DNA of 64,000 nt from Rhizophlyctis rosea (lineage: Eukaryota > Chytridiomycota > Chytridiomycetes > Rhizophlyctidales > Rhizophlyctidaceae), in assembly GCA_027596075.1 (NCBI GenBank), contig JADGJC010000197.1, positions 1 through 64,000 of the forward strand, written 5' to 3'. The notes beneath the pieces were generated by a model. That model did not search any database, was not told the origin of the DNA, and saw only the letters and a list, made by a program, of their open reading frames with translations. Both the position numbers and the translations under genes were made by a program. This document shows, one piece after another, positions 26,386 to 38,110 of this stretch (position 1 is its first letter; every line of letters starts with the position of its first letter).

Positions 26386-29300
26386 GAAACAAAGAAATGT
26401 TGCTCAGATGATGTGGAGGTGTAACCAACCAAAGACAATCGTGGGGAGTGTGGGAGCGTAGGCCTAAATCTTCAAGGAGACTGGCGCCGGCACCCACGAG
26501 CGGCAATCACCTCACAAATCGGGTGGGTGATCAGAGCCTCATATTAGGTAATCAACTCGTGAATGATACATACACCTCAGTGGCACCTCACACGTGACCT
26601 GCAAAATGTCTTCCTTTGCTCCAGACAACCCCAATCTGTGACGGACCAGCAGTACAGCCCCTCTTACTCGGACGCCGAACGTAGCGGGCCTCATGGGCAA
26701 AGTTCTTGGGCATAAAGTAGGGTCAGCCATCTGTAAGGATAGGCGCGCGACGTGCACGACCTACTGAAATCGCATAAGGTAGGCGTGAATCTGTCTCACA
26801 GAGCTTGAATTCTGACTGTGCACACCTTATGGACGATTCTCAACGCTTGGGAACCTGTCACGAGTATAGCAGGCAACTTGCAAGTTCTCTCAAAATCAAA
26901 TTCCGAGCACTCATCATTGCGGGGACTCGAAGTCCATCTTTGTCATCAACTAGGTTCGTCAGCTAGGTTTCAATCTTCCGGATAGCGTGGATCCTGATTT
27001 CGAGGCTCATTGTTGCACCGGCATAAGCGGAAGGTGTGTTGACAAGTCGGGCCAGAATAACCGAACAAAATCGCAAGAAGTTGCGCTGTTGTCCGCAGGT
27101 GTGGGCAGTTGCCATCAGCTTAAGAGGTCAATTCAAAGATGATATCTCGCCAGTAAGTTTAAACCTACTCTATACTTGTGACGTCATTCAACTCGTGCAG
27201 TGCCATCCTCTCGCGAACAAGGGGGCCCTGGAGCACGGTGGGCGCTGTAAGTGCAAACGTTACTGGTCCAATGCGGCCTCAGTCCGTCACAAGCGGAAGT
27301 TGAGAAAGGCAGGCTGGGGTTGTGGCACAGGTTGAGTGCATCGAAAGTTGCAGCCATAAAGTCACCCTGGTGTAATGCATCTTTATCGCCAAACATAAGT
27401 CCGCTGAGTTATAGCGCCATATAACCAATCTCTTCATGTAAGCCCTGGAATCCCGCATCCGGTCACAAAGCATGTTTTCGCTGCATGCTGTGCTTCCCTC
27501 GTATGCCCTCATCGTACCTTGGCGCCCAAAGAGCATCAAGCGCAGGTAGGTCAGCTAAATGATGGTCACATCTTGCAGTGAGTTGCATTTCCGACATCAC
27601 AGTTCAGTGGTCGGACGAGAACATTGAAAAGTATTTTGCTTGAAGTGATTGGTGCGAAAGCTTATTGGCGTAGCCTTTGACTACAATCGCTGACCGCTCG
27701 CCAAAGGCCGTCCAACAGCTGACTGAATCGACAGCAGCTCAGCCACCTTCACTTTCGAATACTGGTCATTTTCTACGGTGGGTCTTTGGTCTCCTCAACA
27801 TGCACATAAAGAAAGCTTGTTGTAGTGATGACACCTCATTATGTACATCGTTAAAAATGTTCGCAATATTCTGCCCAACCTTTTTCAACAACATCCTCTA
27901 CCCGCTTCCTGATTAGCCCTGGCATGACCAAAACCCTTGTGCGTGCTCTTGTGTGGATGGACGATGCTGGCGTGCCAGATCCCGTCGTGGTGCTAAGTCA
28001 GAGAGCAGGAGCTGGGGTACAGCCACACTCCGTGGACAAGTGGCTGGCGGGGAGTTCGAGAGGGATTGGAAGTAGTAGCGATAGCCAATTTTTCCAAGAT
28101 GGGCCAATGTGGTAAGTTTATCCAGATATCGATAATGCGCCGGGATCGGAGCGGGGTTGATCGGGAGGTGCCCACAGGAGGTGAAGGACTTGAAAAGGAG
28201 GGTGGACGTTGCAATCGGGCGGTGGAAGAGATCAGCTGGCAAATAGGGAGGAGCTAGGAGCTGTGGACGCAAACCAGTGAAACAGGCACTGGCACACGCC
28301 TGGAAAAACCAGCCGAAGCAGAAGGAGAGAGTCCGGGGGCAGCAAGAACAGCTCCAAAAAGATCTCGGCTTGAAGCAGGAACCAGGAATGTCAGCCGAAA
28401 CGCTGCAAATTAAGGTCTCCAAGAGCCGGTTGGGTCCCATTTCATGCGTGCAGCCGGACGGTTTCCACCCACCGGTTGTGGGGGACTTTGAGCAGAGTTG
28501 GCCGCTGCATTGACACACCGGAACTGATCATCGAAACTCATAGGTCAAGGCATTAGCTTTTAGCTTCTCACAGTGGTACTACAAGAGTGTTCGAAGTTGT
28601 TATTTTGTCAGGCGGATGTGTGTTCAAATTGAGCTAAATATGTTGCATGGGTGACTCGCAATCGTCTCAGGTGCGAGTTGTGGCTAATCAGTGATTTACG
28701 GTGATGAGGGAGGGTGCAGCAGGGAGTACGGATACATGATGTGAAGAGACGTGGGCAGCGGGAGCCACGTGGGGAAGCATTTATGTTGAGAGTCACTGCT
28801 GCTGTTGTTGCTGTTGTAAAGAATCATGAAATTCAATCTACTGGGCAACTTTAGTAGCCAATGATTTCAACTCCCCACCACGAACGCGGCCGTTGGGAAA
28901 TTTGATAGTCTTGAAGGTGCAGTCGTGGGACAAAATGATCCGGCGGTGGCATGGGAGGCACAACGAGGGAACGCGGTTATATAACACGTGCATCGGCAGA
29001 CCTTCTTGTCCCAGGACCATGCATTGATTACCCATATCTTATAAGGGAAATGATACGCAGTTCGTGAAGTACATCACCAAGCGTGTAAGCATCTGGACAT
29101 TATGATGATTACCCACACAAGTTTTTGCTCCACTCCATTAGGGAGCTTGTCTCACTTACCTACTTTGACTAGTAGCGATTGCGGTTCCACAGTCATCGGA
29201 GCCGGTCGCTCAGTTCCTATTGTTGTCCTCGCTGGTGGCACTTACTCCATTTTTGGAAATGCCATCAGGCAAAGTTTGCAATCCCCTAACCGACCCAAAT

Positions 29301-29803
29301 GATCAGAAACGCCGGGTTATCTTGCTGCTTTGCACTTCTGCCACTTTCGAAGTATTTGCACCTAAATGCTAGTACTGTCTGTTTGTTTTAGAGACGGTGA
29401 AGGATGATCAGCGGACCGTGTGGTCGGTTAGATAGGGACTATGTTGAGACGATGGGTCCTGTCATTGGGTTCAAAAACACGGCTGTGAAGTAGGGGTTGG
29501 GAAGAAGGATCATCATTCGGAGAATCATATGTTGGGAATATTCGCCAGCGTCTTGGAATGATCATTTACCTATATATATGGCTACACGGTCGTCACCCAG
29601 TACAATCAGACCACTGGGTGACAACCATAATTATAATTCAATGAATTCTTCTCTTCAGTTGGGGAATGCAGACGAACAAATAAAATGCACACCGCAAACA
29701 TCATACAATGTAGTAAGTAATCTTGGAGTTGGCTTCTATTATCTTCCGCTATCCATAACAATGATATACAACTACTTACGTAATATCTATATACAGAAGA
29801 AGT
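26386..29803. other. 3.4 kb with no supportable gene
   Basis: Open frames are short, overlapping on both strands and of odd composition (for example 27913-28518 minus, Ser/Pro/Cys-rich). A 65-codon frame at 28838-29035 (minus) has a CLPCHRR segment but no start context or partner exons. A perfect hairpin lies near the right end (listed separately). The stretch separates housekeeping genes from the accessory-looking block. Confidence 0.45.
29592..29622. repeat. Perfect 10-bp inverted repeat (hairpin)
   Basis: GTCACCCAGT and ACTGGGTGAC flank an 11-base loop. It lies about 180 bp downstream (in the gene's sense) of the stop of the dioxygenase-like gene ending at 29804, so it could act in its 3' region. 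It could equally be a palindromic protein site or a mobile-element remnant. Confidence 0.75.
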
Positions 29804-31571
29804 CTATGCACAACGCTTCCCTTTGTCGGTTTTCCACGTCTGGTTGAAGACAGTTTGGTGGATGGCAAACACAGCGTTGAATCGCTGCTTTCCCACCACG
29901 CGGTTGACCTGGTGAGTGAGATGTGAAGACCTGAGCCACAACATATCGGTCGGATGCCACGGAATGGATACGCCAAGGTCCTTGAGGCAAACCCGTGCTT
30001 CGAATTCGCCGATTCCCACCATCCCACACATACAGTCCGGCGAATCCCTCGTGTCCTTGTGGTCGTTGCACAACAAATCCATGATCAAGATGAAGAAAAC
30101 CGCCCAAGGCTTACCAGGCCTGTTCTTCAACCTATACTTGTCCCAGAAGCGTTTTATGAACTTCGGCAACGCGGCGTACGCTGCCACATACTTCTCATGC
30201 ATCTTGGGGTTGATCGCTTGCAAAACCGCTCCCGTCACCTCCAACAGGGCCTGGAAGGGCGTGCCGCTCAGGAAACCATCCATAGCTTGCTCCTTGTGTA
30301 CGGTAAGGCGTTTCCCGTTACAGTCCCGGTGGAGGTTGACAGTCAGCCCCGAGGTGGCAGTCTCCATCTCACAGCCCCCAATGTGCCAGGTGCCGTGGGG
30401 ACCGAGGATATTCTGGAGTTGTTGGCGCTTCGTGTCGTCGGCATCGATTTCGTGGCGGGCGTCTCCGGAACCATTGTGTAGCGGGGGGAAGTGGTGGGCG
30501 AAGTGTTTCAGGTGGGCGTATAAGTCGTTGTGATGATCGAGGGTAAGCGCGTGCGGCAGATACCAGAGGAGCACCTCGCCGTTGGCATCCACGCCTTTGA
30601 GAAGCCTGCGCGGAAGAGGTATGCAGATGCAGTCGTGTTGCTTGTCAGTCACTTTCGAATTGGAAAGGCTGTGCGCTTTGGCCAAGTCGAAGTTGGGGAA
30701 CGTGTCGGGGTGGCTATGCGTGGCAATTTTGGCTGCATTGAATTGTTTGCGGTTTTTGAGCTTCTTCCAATCGAAAGTAGGTTTTGGGAAAGGAGTGAAT
30801 AGGTCTGGAACTGGTTTTTCGGCTGGAGGTAAGGCAGGGGCGTTCGGCGAAAGCGCAGAATCCGAATCCACCACAGGGGAAGGGTCTGGAGGTGGTGGAG
30901 TGGTCGCAGAAGGTGTAGAGGGTGGAGGCGAGAGCGGAAGTTGAGCAGAGGAAGGGGATGCAGGTGCCGGGGATTGGATAATAGCACGGGATCCGCGCTT
31001 CTTGCTTGGTCGAGGAGCAGCGGATTCAGCACGACGCTTTGAGCGATCCCAGCAGTCGTTGACGTTGACCGGCCCACAAAACTGTCATCGGAATCGGATT
31101 CGGAGACGTCTTCCGGACGGAAGTCGGCGTCCCCCGGATCGGAGTCCGGATCGGAGTCGCCCGGATCGGAGTCCGGATCGGAGTCGCCCGGATCGGAGTC
31201 CGACTCTGTTGAAAAGGCAGAAAGTTCAGAAAGAAACAAGTGAACGAGAGACTCAATGTCCAAAACGAGAGTGCGCTCAACATACCGCATCCCGATACTG
31301 AGGAGAGACTACCCTCAAAACAACTGAAATCGCTGGCGGATAAATCTTCGAGTTCGAGGTCCTCGTTTGTATTGCCGGTTGACACTATCGAGAGAAAAGG
31401 GCAGTTGAGTATCAAGAGGATGGGATCCATGACATGGCCCTTCATCATACCGTGCAAGTCGGACCTGGGGAAGATCCCGATGGTAGAAGACGCCGGAGGA
31501 GTAGTAATCATAGCAGATGAGATTGGGAACGTGGCAAGTGCACCGATGGGAGATCGCTTCTCACGAGTCAT
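29804..31571 (-). CDS. TET/JBP-like 2-oxoglutarate/Fe(II) dioxygenase family protein, copy 1
   Basis: Four exons (31451-31571, 31286-31384, 31078-31205 and 29804-31036) give 526 residues. The N-terminal third is acidic and Ser-rich with repeated Asp-Ser-Asp-Pro, then basic clusters (RSKRRAE would be read if the last intron were shorter; PSKKRGSR in any case) that look like nuclear signals, then a Pro-rich linker. The C-terminal half is globular. His442-Lys-Asp444 (in LLCNDHKDTRDSPDC) gives an HxD motif. GEFEARVCLKDLGVSIPW follows, then His488/His491 and Arg501 (HLTHQVNRVVGKQRFNAVFAIH). This order of HxD, distal His and Arg is that of double-stranded beta-helix dioxygenases. The nearest named relatives by pattern are fungal TET/JBP-type enzymes that oxidise methylated bases; that assignment is inference. 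The gene at 33044-34896 is a clear paralogue. Confidence 0.66.
31133..31204. repeat. 27-bp in-frame tandem repeat encoding Asp/Ser/Pro
   Basis: About two and a half copies of a 27-bp unit (GGATCGGAGTCCGGATCGG and flanks) encode DSDPDSDPG on the minus strand, in the acidic N-terminus of dioxygenase-like copy 1. The unit keeps the frame. The paralogue lacks it. Confidence 0.85.
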
Positions 31572-33043
31572 TATTTGACGCCTTGTGGGGCGTGACGTCC
31601 GAGTCTAATCGACTTCGATTGTCAGTTTCAAGATTGAGCACACTGACACCAACAGACAACTATACCACAGACACTGGCTTCGCTTTCAACATGCTGATGC
31701 TCTCCTTGATTGTAGTTGTGGCAGGTCGAGGTTGACCCTTGTTCACCCGTGCAGTCTAAATTGACCCTGAGGTGCCGCCGTTGCAAGTCGAGATTGACCC
31801 TTAAGTGCTGCCGCTGAACTAATGTGCTGAATTGTGACAGGTCTGGATTGACCCTTAGTGCTGTCGTCGCAGGTCTATGTTGACCGAAACTACGTTACTA
31901 GGTCGGAATAGACTCTTTGTAGCTGCTTTAGATGTCAAGCTGAATCCACAGACCAGCGAGCATATATAGCTGGACAGCGATTGCTTGCGCCGTCGAGCCT
32001 GTCGCGCTTGCTCGGAGACTACAGTGAAAATTGTGATTCGTGGTACAAAGCCTCGACACTCAATTTCGCTCACACACCACCCTGCCATCGAAGTGTGTCC
32101 CTCTTTTCTCAAGCCCGCTGATTAGCGTCTCCTGATACACTTCATACCATGTGAGTTTACTCTCCTTTCCCTTGCCAGGCTCCCAAGCTCTCCTATCCTG
32201 CCATCACACCTCTCAGTGGTCCAAACCCCGCTTCCAGTGCTGCTGTCGCCACAGTTGCAGGTGCGGTGGAGAGTAAGGCTTCGCGTTCATTGATAGCAGC
32301 ATCGGCGTGGCTGGATGCGTTGAGTATCAAGGTCATTGTGGCCATGCATACTTCAATGAAGCATTGGGTCATATGCGTAATATGAACTCAATCTAAAAGA
32401 TCTTATTTCTCTCGTTGACACTTATACTGTCATTCACCTCGTTGCTGGGCCGGAATCTCTGGCAAAGTTGGCCTACTGATTCAAAGCTCGCTTCCCCACA
32501 TGACGCAAAATACTGCAATCATACCGTGGTTTGCGTCGTTCTAAGAGGTGGCTGATTGTAATTTCCCAACTTGCATACATGAGGTGGCACTAAGCACTAA
32601 ATGCCGACGGTGTCTTGCCTCAGAGAAGTACGCAAAAAACGGTACTCCCATGCACTCCAGACGCCTTCACCAGTATCCAACAGAATCATATTGAACGGTT
32701 CAGATTCAGAAAGGTTAGCAGAAACTGCAACCTCACACGAAGGGTTTCAGTGAGTTAGGTGTTGGTGATTTTTCGACCCTTCAGTCCATTGAATGACACT
32801 AGAATGGAGGATATATTGGCTGGAGTGATTCGTACATTTTCGTTGAGCCCCTTCTCATTGGCAAAAATTGCGTTTTGGTGGTCTGACAAGATACATCCTT
32901 CCGTCACTCATTCAGAAATCAGATGCGCTCCCATTCTGCCAAAAAAGATACGGAAATGATACCGGACGTTCGCAGGATGGAACTATCAAGCATTACATTT
33001 TTACGTACATTCGGAACACCACAAGATATTCAGAAAGATCTAT
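31572..33043. other. 1.5 kb between dioxygenase-like copies 1 and 2
   Basis: Holds a degenerate repeat cluster (31725-31890, listed separately) and a CATATATAG TATA-like box near 31960 followed by an ATGTGAGT splice-like start near 32150 on the plus strand. No continuous coding sequence follows. It could be a decayed gene. Confidence 0.4.
31725..31890. repeat. Degenerate tandem repeat built on CAGGTCNNNATTGACC
   Basis: Four related units follow one another: GCAGGTCGAGGTTGACCCTT, a diverged AGTCTAAATTGACCCTGAG, GCAAGTCGAGATTGACCCTT and ACAGGTCTGGATTGACCCTT, with a fifth partial GCAGGTCTATGTTGACC. Spacers of 15-40 bases share GTGCTGCCG or GTGCTGTCG. These look like diverged copies of one unit. 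Confidence 0.7.
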
Positions 33044-34896
33044 TTACCACTTGCCCCCATGCGTTCTCCGCTCCTTCTTGAAGATGACGTCGTGGACAGC
33101 ATACACGGCGTTGAATCTTTTCTTCCCCTCAACCTTGTTTACATGATGACCGATATGGGAGGACCTGATCCATAAAAGATCCCGGGGCGCCCATGGTATG
33201 CTCACCCCAAGTTCGTGGAGACAGACCCGTGCCTTGAATTCCCCAACTGCCGCCATCCCACACAAACAATCCGGAGAGTCAAACCCATCCTTGTGCATGT
33301 TGCACAGTAAGTCATCTATCAAGACAAAGAAATGTGCCCAATCGTTACCAGGCCGCATCCCTTTCTCCAACCCATCCTCAAACTGCCGCCAAAACTTTTT
33401 CAAAAACCCCGGCATGTTCGCGAATGCATCCTTACACATCTCAAACATTTTCGAATCAATCGCCTCCATTCCTGCACCCATCACCTCCGTCATCCCGCGA
33501 AAGGGAACGCCACTCAGCAATCCCTCCAAGACTTGCTTCTGTACGATATCCAGATTCTGTACATCTTTGTTGAGATTGACCCAGAGTCCCGATTGAGGAA
33601 TACGGATGCGGTTGCCACCGATGTGCCAGTTGCCGTAGACAAGAGCGAGGTTTTGAAGGGCTTGCCGCTGTTTTTCAGTGAGCTTGATGCGATGGCGAGC
33701 GTCTTTGGATCCGTTGTTTGGGGGTGGGTAGTAGGTTTCGAAATGCTTGAAGTGGGCGTATAGGTCTTCGTGATGTTGGGGGCTGAGTCCATGCGGTAGG
33801 AAGTAGAAGACGACCGCCGTCAGCGTCCACACCTTTGATAGGTTTGTGTTCGAGGACTTCGCAGTTGCATTCGTGCACGGGGTCTACCTCATGGTTTGGG
33901 TTTCGACGTGCCTGGAATAAACTGTATGCCGGGAATGGCCGGACTATGGCATTTCTGATCCTATGAGCGTTTGACTTCTTCTGTTCATGGATCTTGCCCC
34001 AACGGCAGATGGGTGGAGGAAATGGGACGAAGGGAAGCTTGCGTGGATCTTGAGATGGACCCCCACTCGAAGTTCCCGGCTGAGAATTAACATCGCTGAT
34101 TGGAGGCTGAACAACCGGAGCGGTCGGAGGTTGTGGAGGCTGCGGTGGAGACGGGGCGACCGTGTTAGAACGGTTCCTCTTGGGGTGTTGCGAAGGTTGT
34201 AGTGCAGCCGGATCAGCCTCACGCTTTCTACCGGTGTGGACATTCGGGGAAGGACTCTCGTCGATGGCAACGTCAGAATGTTACTGACAGACACGCGCGG
34301 TTTGAAGATGATTTTCGGACGGTCTGGTTAGGAGACTTTGGAGGAAGATTTGCGGAGTTGTAATTTGTGGACGGATTTTGAGGGTTGCCAATCGGCGTCA
34401 CCGCGATTTGTGTCGCCTGTGTTGCAGTCTTCCGAATCCGAGTCAACGTCCATTGACATACTGTCACAATGGGAAGATCAGGCACATTGTTAAAGGATAC
34501 ATAAAGGAAGATATGACGCATACCACTCATAGCATGAACTGACGGACAATTTCGTTCCGACTTTGAAGTGGTGTCCAAGTCTAGGTCTGTGACCATGGGA
34601 TAATCAGAAACATTGAAACCAAGAGGAAAGGATACAAAATGCAAGATTGAAGACATACCCGACCAATCGGCAATTGAAGACGAGTCATCTTCAGAACCAT
34701 GATCGTGATCATCTGGCAACGATCTGAAGGACTCCTTTTCGCGCTTCGCATGCAAAGCGTATTGACGTTCGGTGGGGAAACATGGGCGAGACTGTTACAG
34801 TGATCAGCTCAGTTTCACCACGGTGACATACGACATAGTTTTGTAAGAGAGTGAACATACCTGCACCTCCTTTGCTACGCTCTTCCTTCCTCCCAT
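33044..34896 (-). CDS. TET/JBP-like dioxygenase family protein, copy 2, with a frame break
   Basis: Starts at an ATG at 34896 (MGGRKSVAKEVQ exon, 34861-34896). Further exons are 34659-34791 and 34524-34586, then a weakly placed acidic exon near 34340-34440 and a long final exon from about 34244. It shares with copy 1 the acidic early exons, a Lys/Arg cluster (GRKREADP), a Pro-rich linker, KGVDADG and the globular half. HxD is His-Lys-Asp in LLCNMHKDGFDSPDC; the distal His and Arg lie in HIGHHVNKVEGKKRFNAVYAVH. At 33815 the frame changes: KGVDADG is read in one frame and VVFYFLPHG in another. Copy 1 has GEV at this point, so two bases are missing relative to it. Either this copy is a pseudogene or the sequence has an error; the rest of the frame is clean. 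Expected full length about 450 residues. Confidence 0.6.
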
Positions 34897-35871
34897 GTTG
34901 ATGTTGATGGCACAATTTATGACAGACTGTCAACGTTAGACGTATCTGGACTGACGTGGCGGTGGTCCAGGTAGTATTAACAGCGGCCTGAACGTGCCCA
35001 CTGATAATATGGGAAAGCGATCTGGTGATATTAACAGCGGCCTGAACGTGCCCACTGATAATAATTGGCAAAGGGGGATTGTGACTTCTGGTATCCAAAT
35101 GCAGGCCTTCCCCCACCTGGGTCGCCTCCGTATGTGGCTCTTAGTTGTAGTTGGGCCTATGTTTTGAACCACATGGGCAAGCGACCCGGGACTGAGACTC
35201 AGAAGAGGTGGAGAGTTGGGGCGGCAGGGCTTCGAAACATTTCACACCTTATGCTGGCTTCCAATTTCCAATACAGGTCTTGGTGTTGTGGGCAATTGTG
35301 GTGGAAAAGGGATGGGGCAGACGGGCCAATGTGGCAGAAGCCACTCGCGTCCGAAACATTCGGGTGCCCTAACTTGTAATTGTGACGGCATATCTAGGTG
35401 TCACTGCGCCCGCCTGACCCCGGCTTGAAGTCACCTGACCGCATGCATGAATTGTTGATTGATGCACCGATTGATGAAAAGGTGGGGGAACTCGGAGATG
35501 AGGAGATCCCGGTCTCCGGATCGCGGGATGGGGGAGAGGGAGGAGGCTGTCAGGCCTGTCATGCATCACTTCATGAATCATGCGTGATGTCACACTGTCA
35601 CGGTGTCACCCAATCCAGGAATCTTCAAAGTTCATTGGAATTGTCAACGTTCCCCAGCCCGATGCTGAGATGCTGCACCTAAAGAGCCTGTAGTGCTTTC
35701 TGAGTCAGAGCAGTTAGGCCCAATTTAAATTCAATGTTGTTGTCCTACTTAAATTCATAAATTGTGGTCAGGGGGATATAACTGGACATGATTGCCGGCG
35801 ATACAGATAGCCTACCGTGGAAGTCTAGCAAGCAAATCTAGGTATCCCTTTCAGCTGCTTGAAAAGTAGAC
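34897..35871. other. Intergenic region between dioxygenase copy 2 and the TLD gene
   Basis: Divergent promoters of copy 2 (-) and the Rtc5-like gene (+). Contains a 35-bp direct repeat (listed separately). No coding signal seen. Confidence 0.45.
34975..35063. repeat. 35-bp direct repeat, two identical copies 54 bp apart
   Basis: Copies at 34975-35009 and 35029-35063 are identical (begin TATTAACAGCGGCCTGAACG). They lie 80-170 bp upstream of the copy 2 start codon, so they may be duplicated promoter sites as well as a simple duplication. Confidence 0.9.
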
Positions 35872-38110
35872 ATGGGTCAACAACAATCAAGCACAATCAA
35901 ATCTCCCAGTGGACCTTCGTCATCCCAATCGTCGGCACTGTCGACCAGTCAACCATCGCCAAACACTTCAAAAGATACAGTAATTTTCCCCACATCTGCT
36001 AACGTCAACCCATCACCGTCACAAACAACCGCGTCTCTCCGCCCCGACCAGCTTACACGGGCAACGTTCTGCTTCGATAAACTGGCCGAACTGTCCATTG
36101 AGTCCACCAACAGGGGGATTTCCAAAACTATCTTCGTCGTAAGTATAATCCAACATGGTGCTGCTCTGTTGTCCGCGCCTGAAATCAACCTCATAGTCTT
36201 TCCTCGGAACCTCGGCATATCTTGGCAACCACATCTACAATGCTTTGTGTATTCCCGATAATGGAGTCGTCAGTCTTACCTCCACCTCCCTCATCGAAGG
36301 TCTTTCATACATATGCCCGTCACATGAGACGCCCTCCAGCCTGTTCTTAGAACGCATGTTCGGCCATTTTGACGACACCCATGCCGGCATCTCAATCAAT
36401 CAACTGTCAACCTTACTCCTGGAACTTATCACATGTGCAAATGCTGACATCCACGTCCTCTCCCCTGACCTGCCAAAAGAGGAACCCCAATCTTATGTGC
36501 AATCCCTTGTATTGCAAGCGCGCCGCCATGTTTGGTCTTTGACTTCCTCGTCCCGCATTCTCCTCTCCAATCCTCCGGATTCCTCACTTCCTGATCACCT
36601 CGCGCCGCCTGACCTTGCAAACTGGGCCCTGCGGAACATCCCGCACATATTTCTGCCCATCCAGGCACTTCTTACGCGCCGGTTTCTAGATTCCAGTGAT
36701 GGGGATGGTGCTAGTAATGTGTTCGAAACCAATGACCATCCAAATAGCAGCTTGCGGGTGTCACCGTTCCCGCTTGTGCGTGGAAAGACCAGTGTATTGA
36801 CGAACAGTATGGTCTCACTGTTGAGTTGGATGTTGCCGCTGTGGATGCCGAAGGATCAACAATCCGGCGCGGAGAAACAGTCAAAGTGGGAGTTGTTATT
36901 CTCTGCGGAACGGGATGTACGTTGTCAGGCACCCCATTCATACTTTGCCGATAACTCATGAAGATATTGCAGGGCTTCAGCATGTTGGTTTCAACGATCA
37001 TCGTGGGTTTCACTGCCGTCAACTGATTTCATTTACACCACAACAACAGGAACGGATTTGAGCGAAGCACACTCAAATGTAAGCGTATCTCGAATCCATT
37101 CGTACAAGGATCACATATACCTGTACCTCAATTCTCATTGGGACTTTAGACCCCGGTCCAACAATCTTCTTGATGTCAGGCTCGACCGTCGAGAAAACGC
37201 CGCAGCAGGTGATCGTCGGAGCTTTTGTAGACAGGTAAGAGAGATTTGGCAAAAAACAATTCGTCAGAGGGCTTAAACACCAACCCTTAATCCATGCAGC
37301 CCATGGAAAAAGTCTCGCCAATTCTGGGGTAGCCCATCCATACAAATCTTTGAAATTTTCCCTCAAATTGAAGTGTATCGAACAACGGGGCAGTCCGATC
37401 ACATTGCATATTTCTCGGGAGAAAAGAGTATCATTGGCTTCGGTGGGGATGTGGGGAAGTTTACGTAAGTTGGACGTGGTACTACCCTACTTTGCCGACA
37501 GCGTTCAATGGTTGAGACGACTTTGTGAATAGGCTTTCGACCGACTTACGGAAAGGCATGTACCGTAATGATCCGCTTGCTTCTAAATCGGCTTTTCACC
37601 CGTCGGCGACACGAGCGTCATTTGAGATTGAGTTTGATGTAGATAATGTTGAGGTATAGATCTTATTCAATGAATTACCTTGATCATACTTCAGCCTCTT
37701 CTACAACATTTTTCTTCTGGCAGGTGTTCGGCTTAGGTATGGGGTATGCGCCGTATGACCAGGAAGTTCTGCATCATTCATAACAGCATCTGAATCCAGG
37801 TGACGAGCAAGCCTTGGTGTCACAACGACGGGCCTGGAAATTTGATGCTGAGGATGCTTCGCGGCGAGCGGGTATCAATTTACATGGAGGAAAGGAGGTT
37901 GCCGAGCAGTTGTTGGCCATGGCCGGTAAGTTTACTCCGTTCATTATCACTCATTGTTGAACATTAATGTTGACGAATCTCACGCTTTCATAGGAGGTAT
38001 GTTTGTGCTGATGTACATTAGCGATGGTAAGACATGTTTATTGATCACTTGTCTGGACAGTTGGGACGTATTATGTTCCTGCTCCGAATGAAAAGCGGGA
38101 GAATGACTGA
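35872..38110 (+). CDS. RTC5: Rtc5-like TLD-domain protein, probably N-myristoylated
   Basis: Eleven exons: 35872-36138, 36197-36916, 36973-36983, 37050-37078, 37150-37234, 37300-37464, 37533-37653, 37724-37736, 37800-37925, 37994-38026 and 38061-38110; 539 residues. The protein starts Met-Gly-Gln-Gln-Gln-Ser-Ser, a good N-myristoylation signal, then a Ser-rich stretch. The second half is a TLD domain: WELLFSAERD, GFSMNGFERSTLKYPGPT, ILFLMS-type core, VIVGAFVDSPWKKSRQFWG, EVYRTTGQSDHIAYF, GFGGDVGKF and FEIEFDVDNVEVFGLG. Yeast Rtc5 and human MEAK7/TLDC1 have this plan and act at vacuole or lysosome membranes, Rtc5 with V-ATPase. Exons 3 and 8 are only 11 and 13 bases. Another TLD protein of the Oxr1 group is the main alternative. 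Confidence 0.78.

Noticed and set aside
27913..28518. 201-codon minus frame
   Set aside because: Ser/Pro/Cys-rich with no motif, overlapped by plus frames of similar length and with no splice partners.
28838..29035. 65-codon minus frame with CLPCHRR
   Set aside because: A single small frame without a recognisable domain or partner exon; not enough to call a gene.
32140..32400. Plus-strand start-like ATGTGAGT followed by an Ala/Ser-rich frame
   Set aside because: The best splice does not give a long frame, and no family is recognised. Perhaps a decayed gene.
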